From positions 1-12,410 of the forward strand of contig DYSK01000043.1 of assembly GCA_020718315.1 (NCBI GenBank): a stretch of 12,410 nt of DNA. The letters run 5' to 3'. The notes beneath the pieces were generated by a model, which was not told the DNA's origin, made no database searches, and saw only the letters and a program-made list of their open reading frames with translations. Of this stretch, positions 7,556-12,410 are shown piece by piece (within the stretch, counting starts at the first letter, position 1; the number at the start of each line of letters is the position of its first letter). This DNA is from Draconibacterium orientale (GTDB lineage Bacteria > Bacteroidota > Bacteroidia > Bacteroidales > UBA12170). Position numbers and translations under genes: made by a program.

Positions 7556-10124
7556 TTTTAAGATTGGAAATTTTTTGCATTGGAAGTTTGTATCGGCGTA
7601 TTCCGTCGAATTGATAATAAGCATTGGCTACTGCAGCGGCTGTAGGAACCAAACCGATTTCGCCTACACCTTTGGCTCCATACGGGCCAACGGAATCAGC
7701 CACTTCAACTCCTTTCACCACAATTTCAGGAAGTTGATGTGCTCTTAATACGCCGGCATCTTTCAATTTAAAACTCTTTGGGAATCCATTTTCCATTGGT
7801 AAATTTTCTGAAATGGCATAACCCAATCCCATGTGAACGGCTCCTTCTATTTGTCCTTCGAAAAGTATAGGATTCATAATTTTCCCGGCATCGTGTGCTG
7901 CAACAACTTTTTTTATTGATCCATCCTCATTTAAAACTACCAATTGTGCAGCGTAGCCATAAGAATAATGGGTAATAGATTTTTTTGTCTTGTTGCCGGG
8001 TTTGGTGGTCCAATCAACTATAAATTCGCCGAAATAAGATTTGCCAACCAGCTCTTTTAAAGTTGTGGATTTTAAATCTTGATTGATTTTTTTTGCAGCG
8101 TCAATGATTGCATTTCCAAGAAGTGCTGTTGCTCTCGAAGAGGTTGTCATCCCTGTTGGAATTTCGAGCGAAGTATCTACTACCACATCTATTAACTTTG
8201 CTTCTATTCCTGTTTCTTCACAGAGGGTTTGGATGGCCATATTGTGAATCCCTTGTCCCATTTCTGTCCATCCGTGATGAATGATGATTTTATCTTCAGC
8301 CATTATTTTGATAATGGTTTTGCTCTCGTCGATCATTCCATTTCCAACCCCGGAATTTTTTATTGCGCAAGCTAAGCCGGTATATTTATTTGTATAAAAA
8401 TCGTCTTTCAAAGCTAGCAAAGAAGCTCGAATTCCAACGCCGTGTTCAAGTATTTGTCCCGTAGAAGTACTTAATCCTTCTGTAAGCGCATTGTCGTATC
8501 GGAATTTCCAGCGATCTAATTTACCTTTTTCACAAATTTCGTCCACTAAACTTTCTAAAGCAAAAGCCACTTGATTTGCCCCAAAACCGCGCATAGCACC
8601 GCAAGGAATATTATTGGTGTAAACAGTGAGGGCTTCAATATCGACATTGGGGATAAAATAACCACCGCTTGCATGTCCGGCGACTCTTTCCATAACTTTA
8701 TCGCCCACAGAAGCATAAGCTCCGGTATCGCCGACAGCATATAGTTTTATACCTAAAAGCTTTCCTGTTTTATCTGAAGCTAAGCTCATGTCCATATATA
8801 CCGGATGGCGTTTGGGATGCATTCGAATTGAATCTTCGCGTGAAAGATGCAGTTTTACCGATTTTTGAAGCAAATAGGCGAATAAAGCTACATGGCCTTG
8901 AACTGTCAAATCTTCTTTTCCTCCAAAACCTCCGCCTGATGGAACAAGCGTAATTTGAATTTGTGTTTCCTTTAAATCGAGGAGCGAAGCAATTAATTTT
9001 CGTTCTACATAAATACCTTGTCCACCCGAGAAAACATGAATTCCATCTTTTGTAGGTTGGGCAATGGCTGTTTCGGTTTCTAAAAAAGCATGTTCAATGC
9101 GCTGAGTTTCGAAAATTCCATGTGCAATAAAAGCGGCTTCTTGTTCTATTTCGGAATACGTTTCTCCAATTTTAATTCTGGTTTTCGCTAAGAGATTTTC
9201 TTTATCGGTGTGTACTTTTGGCGCTTCAACTTGCAAAGCCTGATGCATATCTGTTACCGGACTAAAAACTTCATATTCAATTTCGATGAGCGCGGCTGCT
9301 TGGTGTGCAATGGCTTCTGTTTCGGCTACTATTCCGGCAATTACATCGCCTATGTAATTTGTGGTTTCGCCACAAGGAATCATCAACGGCCAGTCGGGAA
9401 CAATTAAACCTGTTTTGAGTTTTCCGGGCACATCATTCGCAGTAAAAATACGAATAACACCAGGAATATTTTTGGCTTCGAGCAGATTAATGGAAATGAT
9501 TTTTGCTTTGGGGTAATCGCTGTAACGAAGTGCTGCGTGCAGCATTCCGTCAAAATGCATATCATTCACAAAATGGCGTTTTCCTAATGCGGTTTCTAAA
9601 CCTTGGTATTTTGGTAAGGATAGTCCTATTCCTTTTTGTTCGAAATCGAGTTTTGCGGTGGAATTATTTTCAAGTAAATGTCCTGCATATTTAATTCCTT
9701 CAATAATTTTAACATAACCAGTACAGCGGCATAGATGCGGTTTTAAGGTTTTTTTTATTTCTTCTTCGGAAGGGAAAAGTGTATGATTCAGTAGAATGTT
9801 TGCAGACATGATGATTCCGGGTGTGCAAAATCCGCACTGAACCGCTCCTTTTTCAACAAAAGCTCCTGCAATGGTTTCCGAGCGTTTTGCTTCAATTCCT
9901 TCTATTGTTCTGATTTCTGCATTTTCGAGCTTAGAGAGTTTGGTTAAACAGGCCAGCTTGGCTTTTCCATTGATATTTACCATGCAAGCACCGCATGTTC
10001 CTTGCGAAGAACAGCCATCTTTTGCTGAGGTAATATGCAAATCTTCGCGAAGATAGGAGAGAAGGCTTTTGTTTTCATCGCCTTGGTAATGAATAGTTTG
10101 TCCGTTTATTTGAAATGTAAGCAT
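7539..10124 (-). CDS. Molybdenum hydroxylase, xanthine dehydrogenase-like (resembles selenium-dependent XDH family), Fe-S and Mo domains fused
   Basis: This 861-residue cytoplasmic oxidoreductase carries its Fe-S and molybdopterin parts in one chain and has no FAD domain, like Desulfovibrio aldehyde oxidoreductase. The plant-type [2Fe-2S] domain has Cys38, 44, 47 and 59. The second [2Fe-2S] domain has Cys97 and 100 (QCGFCTPG) and Cys132 and 134 (LCRCTGY). The Mo domains follow from about 165, with GGGFGGKE at 397-404, CGAMRGFGANQ at 508-518, TEMGQGIH at 620-627 and GVGEIGLVP at 819-827. Glu822 is in the position of the general base. Overall wording (GQGIYVERK, SRATALLGNAIIDA, DGIRRYKLPM) best fits, from memory, the selenium-dependent XDH-like family (TIGR03311); I could not search. 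The likely reaction is hydroxylation of a purine or other N-heterocycle, or an aldehyde, with ferredoxin or a similar partner as acceptor. No FAD subunit, selD or Mo-cofactor gene is adjacent. The stop overlaps the start of the next gene. Confidence 0.9.
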   Translation of the reverse strand: MLTFQINGQTIHYQGDENKSLLSYLREDLHITSAKDGCSSQGTCGACMVNINGKAKLACLTKLSKLENAEIRTIEGIEAKRSETIAGAFVEKGAVQCGFCTPGIIMSANILLNHTLFPSEEEIKKTLKPHLCRCTGYVKIIEGIKYAGHLLENNSTAKLDFEQKGIGLSLPKYQGLETALGKRHFVNDMHFDGMLHAALRYSDYPKAKIISINLLEAKNIPGVIRIFTANDVPGKLKTGLIVPDWPLMIPCGETTNYIGDVIAGIVAETEAIAHQAAALIEIEYEVFSPVTDMHQALQVEAPKVHTDKENLLAKTRIKIGETYSEIEQEAAFIAHGIFETQRIEHAFLETETAIAQPTKDGIHVFSGGQGIYVERKLIASLLDLKETQIQITLVPSGGGFGGKEDLTVQGHVALFAYLLQKSVKLHLSREDSIRMHPKRHPVYMDMSLASDKTGKLLGIKLYAVGDTGAYASVGDKVMERVAGHASGGYFIPNVDIEALTVYTNNIPCGAMRGFGANQVAFALESLVDEICEKGKLDRWKFRYDNALTEGLSTSTGQILEHGVGIRASLLALKDDFYTNKYTGLACAIKNSGVGNGMIDESKTIIKIMAEDKIIIHHGWTEMGQGIHNMAIQTLCEETGIEAKLIDVVVDTSLEIPTGMTTSSRATALLGNAIIDAAKKINQDLKSTTLKELVGKSYFGEFIVDWTTKPGNKTKKSITHYSYGYAAQLVVLNEDGSIKKVVAAHDAGKIMNPILFEGQIEGAVHMGLGYAISENLPMENGFPKSFKLKDAGVLRAHQLPEIVVKGVEVADSVGPYGAKGVGEIGLVPTAAAVANAYYQFDGIRRYKLPMQKISNLKNDTHK

Positions 10125-10135
10125 GAGCAGAAATT

Positions 10136-10164
10136 CAAAAATATTTTAGATTGCAAAATACAAA
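10136..10164 (-). promoter_or_regulatory. Weak candidate promoter for the molybdenum hydroxylase gene
   Basis: On the minus strand TTTG (10164-10161), 17 nt and TATTTTTG (10143-10136) fit the Bacteroidota pattern. However, the start of transcription would fall only a few bases before the ATG at 10124. A near-match TATTTTG slightly upstream, with a TTTG about 22 nt before it, is an alternative with a longer leader. The 128-nt gap after the antiporter gene shows no good terminator, so read-through is also possible. Confidence 0.3.
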
Positions 10165-10252
10165 GAAATATTGAAAATTGTGCAAAGCCGAATTTCAAAA
10201 TAAATTGGGTTTCTTTTCTTACATCTTAAAGCCAATGGTCAGTACGTATTTT

Positions 10253-11707
10253 TTAAGCTTCGATCCGACTCGCTTTCTCATCGTTTAACCATTTTATTTT
10301 AAAACGAACTGCAGCAACTGTTAATGTGGTAATGGGGCTTAAATAGTTGAATACAGCATAAGGAAGATAGGCTAAGGTATCAACACCCAAAACACCCGAT
10401 TGGTATGCGCCACAAGTATTCCATGGAACCAGAGGAGAAGTTACCGTACCTGAATCTTCCAGAGTTCGGCTTAGGTTTTCGGGAGCCAAACCTTTTTCTT
10501 TGTATGCTTTGGCAAACATACGACCCGGGACAACAATTGCCAAATATTGGTCGGAAGCTGTAAAGTTAAGTGTAATGCAACTAGCAACTGTACTGGCAAA
10601 CAATCCAAATACCGAACTGGCCATTTTTAATAGAGCATTGCTAATTACATTCAATGCTCCGACGGCTTCCATTACGCCACCAAAAACCATAGCGCAAATG
10701 ATTAGCCAAATGGTAGGAAGCATACCGGCCATTCCTTTGGCAATAAATAAATCTTGAAGGATGGGATTTGTCGTGTTTATTTGGGTGGTAATGGTGATTG
10801 AATCCATTAGAACTTTATAGACGCTTTGAAACGTAAGTGTTTCCAAACCACTTATTTGTAATATTAAATTTGATTGAAAAAGGAAGGCAAATAGAAGGCC
10901 AAGAATTGTTCCGACAAGCAAAGCAATCAAAGGCTCTGTTTTAAGTACTATCAATAAGATTACCAAGGTAGGAACAATAAAAAGCCAGCCGCTAATGTAA
11001 AATGTTTGTTCGATAGAAGTAGAAATGTTGCTAATATTTGCGGTACCAATAACATCTATATTTAATCCCATGATGATAAAGACAATCAGTGTAATGATGT
11101 AGGTTGGCGTAGTGGTGAAAACCATGTAGCGAATATGTGTAAATAAATCGGTTCCGGCCATAGCAGGAGCGAGGTTGGTTGTATCGGACATGGGCGACAT
11201 TTTATCACCAAAATAGGCACCCGAAATAACAGCTCCGGCAATCATTGCAGGAGGAAAACCCAAAGCGCCTCCAATTCCCATAAAAGCAATTCCGATGGTG
11301 GCTGATGTTGTCCAGGAACTTCCTGTTGCAATGGAAATAAAAGAACTGATTATTAAAGTAGCCGGTAAAAAGATAGCCGGATTGAGAATTTTAAGCCCAA
11401 AATAGATCATGGCGGGGATAATTCCACTAATTAACCAACTGCCTGCTAATGAGCCAACCATGAGCAGAATAAAAATGGCACCGCTGGTAGATTTTAAGTT
11501 TTCGGCTACGGCATTCATCATTTGTTTGAAAGGGATTTTATGAAAAAAACCTACAATTGCCGCAAAGGCTCCACCTAGAAGTAAAATAAATTGATTGCTG
11601 CCGCTCAGCGCATCGCCTCCATATACATATACGTTGAAAGCCAACATGCTTATCAACAAAATAACCGGCAATAAAGCTTCCCAGAGTTTTAGGTTCGTTT
11701 TTTCCAC
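10253..11707 (-). CDS. nhaC: NhaC-type Na+/H+ antiporter
   Basis: This 484-residue inner-membrane carrier should exchange Na+ for H+. Related members of the NhaC family exchange Na+-lactate for H+-malate, so the exact substrate is open. It is strongly hydrophobic, with roughly 11-12 membrane segments beginning at about residue 11. The family signature lies around residues 127-180: ATGSSWTTSATIGIAFMGIG, then SGAYFGDKMSPMSDTTNLAP, with the polar and acidic residues expected in the ion path. The start is a GTG at 11707. The codon just before it is an in-frame TAA, so no longer protein is possible, and no in-frame ATG follows before the first membrane segment. The C-terminus ends in a short charged tail (KWLNDEKASRIEA). 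Length is normal for the family. A good promoter candidate lies about 30-60 nt upstream, so the gene probably starts its own transcript. Confidence 0.92.
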   Translation of the reverse strand: MEKTNLKLWEALLPVILLISMLAFNVYVYGGDALSGSNQFILLLGGAFAAIVGFFHKIPFKQMMNAVAENLKSTSGAIFILLMVGSLAGSWLISGIIPAMIYFGLKILNPAIFLPATLIISSFISIATGSSWTTSATIGIAFMGIGGALGFPPAMIAGAVISGAYFGDKMSPMSDTTNLAPAMAGTDLFTHIRYMVFTTTPTYIITLIVFIIMGLNIDVIGTANISNISTSIEQTFYISGWLFIVPTLVILLIVLKTEPLIALLVGTILGLLFAFLFQSNLILQISGLETLTFQSVYKVLMDSITITTQINTTNPILQDLFIAKGMAGMLPTIWLIICAMVFGGVMEAVGALNVISNALLKMASSVFGLFASTVASCITLNFTASDQYLAIVVPGRMFAKAYKEKGLAPENLSRTLEDSGTVTSPLVPWNTCGAYQSGVLGVDTLAYLPYAVFNYLSPITTLTVAAVRFKIKWLNDEKASRIEA

Positions 11708-11738
11708 TTAGTTCGAAAAGTTAGATTAAAAATGAGCC

Positions 11739-11769
11739 CAAGAATACGGATAATTCTTTAAGCATCAAA
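11739..11769 (-). promoter_or_regulatory. Bacteroidota-type promoter for nhaC
   Basis: On the minus strand TTTG (11769-11766) is followed, 19 nt later, by TATTCTTG (11746-11739). This is the Bacteroidota -33/-7 arrangement with one mismatch to TAnnTTTG. Transcription would start near 11733, leaving about 25 nt before the GTG start at 11707. The spacing and position make it more convincing than other matches in this gap. Confidence 0.55.
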
Positions 11770-11845
11770 AAAAACGAAACAAATTTCGATACTTGTGTAA
11801 AGGTCGATTTTATGAAATTTAAAAATAAAAAAATCAGTAATTTGA

Positions 11846-11863
11846 TTTACAATGGGTTGTAAA
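11846..11863 (-). terminator. Hairpin downstream of the DUF2007 gene, possible terminator
   Basis: TTTACAA, a TGGG loop and TTGTAAA (plus-strand reading) form a perfect 7-bp stem with a 4-nt loop, 33 nt beyond the DUF2007 stop at 11897. In the minus-strand transcript the stem is followed, after about 14 nt, by a T-rich run (about 11826-11835). The stem is AT-rich and the run is not adjacent, so this is a modest candidate. The rest of the 189-nt gap between DUF2007 and nhaC holds the nhaC promoter and nothing else I can name. Confidence 0.4.
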
Positions 11864-11896
11864 AACAAAGTAGATTGAACAAAAATAACCAGACGG

Positions 11897-12127
11897 CTAT
11901 TTTTCGAATAGTGTCAAAACAATTTCTTCGGCTTTTTCCAGATCTTTCTCGTCAACGTAAACTGAAGCCGCATCATCGCTGCCCGCCGCGGCAAATCCGG
12001 CCAAAGAACTTTCTTGCAAAAAGTCGCGAACAAGGCATTCAATACCACTTTCTTGAAGTACAGATTTTAAATAATTGGCATTGAGTGAAGTGCCAACGAA
12101 TACACAAACTAGATTTTGATTGGACAT
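11897..12127 (-). CDS. DUF2007 domain protein (small putative signalling protein)
   Basis: This 76-residue protein fits the DUF2007 family (putative signal-transducing protein, related to PII-like small alpha/beta folds). The family's molecular role is not established. The layout is a first beta strand (LVCVFVGTS), a helix (NANYLKSVLQESG), a second strand (IECLVRDF), a flexible Ala/Gly-rich stretch (SLAGFAAAGSDDAA), a strand (SVYVDEKDL) and a final helix (EKAEEIVLTLFEK). This matches the usual pattern in which a protein compares residues before and after a Gly-rich loop. There is no signal peptide, so it should be cytoplasmic. I chose the ATG at 12127 because it starts MSNQNLVCVFVG just before the first strand. 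A TTG at 12154 would add nine residues but has nothing to recommend it. It is transcribed toward nhaC with a 189-nt gap and is probably a separate unit. Confidence 0.75.
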   Translation of the reverse strand: MSNQNLVCVFVGTSLNANYLKSVLQESGIECLVRDFLQESSLAGFAAAGSDDAASVYVDEKDLEKAEEIVLTLFEK

Positions 12128-12143
12128 TGAAATGGGTTTTGAG

Positions 12144-12173
12144 CTAAGGTACAATTATTTGGCCTTAGTAAGG
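12144..12173. promoter_or_regulatory. Inverted repeat in the leader of the DUF2007 gene
   Basis: CTAAGG (12144-12149) and CCTTAG (12163-12168) are perfectly complementary across a 13-nt gap. The second arm also overlaps a compact palindrome, CCTTA-G-TAAGG (12163-12173). The set lies 17-46 nt upstream of the DUF2007 start. It could be a leader hairpin or an operator dyad. I found no convincing -33/-7 promoter upstream of this gene. Confidence 0.3.
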
Positions 12174-12219
12174 AAAACTTATGTAATTTTAATTTTTGTT
12201 AGCGGAAAACCAGCCCAAC

Positions 12220-12245
12220 AAAATTCCAAGTCGAATAGGCAATAC
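12220..12245 (+). repeat. Direct repeat, copy 1 of 2
   Basis: This 26-nt copy matches the copy at 12285-12310 at 22 of 26 positions. Shared blocks are AAAATTCCAA, then TCG, then GGCAATAC. The period is 65 nt. The sequences following each copy also keep weaker similarity (about 14 of 25 positions), so the original unit may have been about 50-65 nt long. Confidence 0.55.
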
Positions 12246-12284
12246 TGAACTTGAGCAATTTCATGAAACTGCATTAATTTTCAG

Positions 12285-12310
12285 AAAATTCCAACTCGTT
12301 TGGGCAATAC
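12285..12310 (+). repeat. Direct repeat, copy 2 of 2
   Basis: This is the second copy of the 26-nt repeat, with four substitutions clustered in the middle of the unit. No third copy is visible 65 nt upstream (12155) or downstream (12350). More copies may lie beyond the right edge of the window at a different spacing. Confidence 0.55.
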
Positions 12311-12410
12311 CAAAACATAGCGATTTTATAAAAGGTGAAACGAGATACTATTTTCGAAAAAGTAAAAAAGGTAAAATGAAATATTTTAATACCCTAAAAA
12401 TGAATGGGAA

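Larger units (their letters stand above)
12193..12410 (+). other. Open frame running off the right edge; coding status doubtful
   Basis: A plus-strand frame is open from just after a TAA at 12190-12192 to the end of the window (about 72 codons), with a possible TTG start at 12196. The translation is rich in Lys, Phe and Tyr and matches no family I know. It has no ATG until near position 12377 and spans two diverged DNA repeats that lie in different frames. A chance open frame in AT-rich spacer DNA is the simpler reading. Confidence 0.12.

Noticed and set aside
7556..7624. Upstream ATG at 7624 for the Cys-rich protein
   Set aside because: The extra 23 residues are encoded by DNA already constrained by the hydroxylase C-terminus (VANAYYQFDGIRRYKLPM) and show no family-like sequence. 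The ATG at 7555 gives the usual short overlap.
11880..11887. TATTTTTG match to the -7 element just after the DUF2007 stop
   Set aside because: The nearest TTG upstream on the same strand is 27 nt away, and the site is about 170 nt from the nhaC start. The match at 11739-11769 is better placed.
12128..12154. TTG start adding nine residues to the DUF2007 protein
   Set aside because: The ATG at 12127 sits just before the first predicted beta strand. The added residues (MYLSSKPIS) resemble leader DNA.
12220..12310. CRISPR-like spacing (26-nt repeat, 39-nt spacer)
   Set aside because: There are only two copies, they differ at 4 of 26 positions, similarity continues into the would-be spacer, and no cas genes are present.

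Overview
The window (about 12.4 kb, AT-rich) looks like ordinary chromosomal DNA from a member of the Bacteroidota. Two points suggest this. Candidate promoters fit the lineage's TTTG/TTG, then about 17-20 nt, then TAnnTTTG pattern rather than the sigma-70 -35/-10 pattern. None of the genes has a clear Shine-Dalgarno sequence. The fused B12-dependent mutase and the DUF2007 protein also fit, but are not diagnostic. I see no mobile element, phage gene, tRNA, rRNA or convincing CRISPR array.

Layout. At the left edge, on the plus strand, is the 3' end of a pyruvate kinase gene (1-539). It converges on a block of six minus-strand genes, separated by an 82-nt gap holding a long imperfect hairpin. 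In transcription order, from the right, the block is: a DUF2007 protein (12127-11897); an NhaC-type Na+/H+ antiporter (11707-10253); a molybdenum hydroxylase of the xanthine dehydrogenase/aldehyde oxidoreductase type with its own two [2Fe-2S] domains (10124-7539); a cysteine-rich protein whose likely start overlaps the end of the hydroxylase gene (7555-6566); a membrane-anchored penicillin-acylase-family Ntn hydrolase (6467-4077); and a large fused acyl-CoA mutase, IcmF (3999-622). The last 283 nt (12128-12410) hold no recognised gene. They contain a leader inverted repeat and two diverged copies of a 26-nt repeat spaced 65 nt apart.

How the genes relate. The only strong case for co-transcription and translational coupling is the hydroxylase and the cysteine-rich protein, which overlap by about 17 nt. 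The antiporter and icmF appear to have their own promoters, so most of the block reads as single genes facing the same way rather than one operon. IcmF should rearrange isobutyryl-CoA and n-butyryl-CoA: the two substrate-selecting positions carry Phe and Gln, not the Tyr and Arg of methylmalonyl-CoA mutase. The hydroxylase most resembles the FAD-less, selenium-dependent xanthine dehydrogenase-like family, as far as I can tell from memory. The most interesting unknown is the cysteine-rich protein. Its middle weakly resembles the helix-hairpin-helix DNA-glycosylase/queuosine-salvage fold, and its C-terminus carries eight cysteines within about 46 residues.
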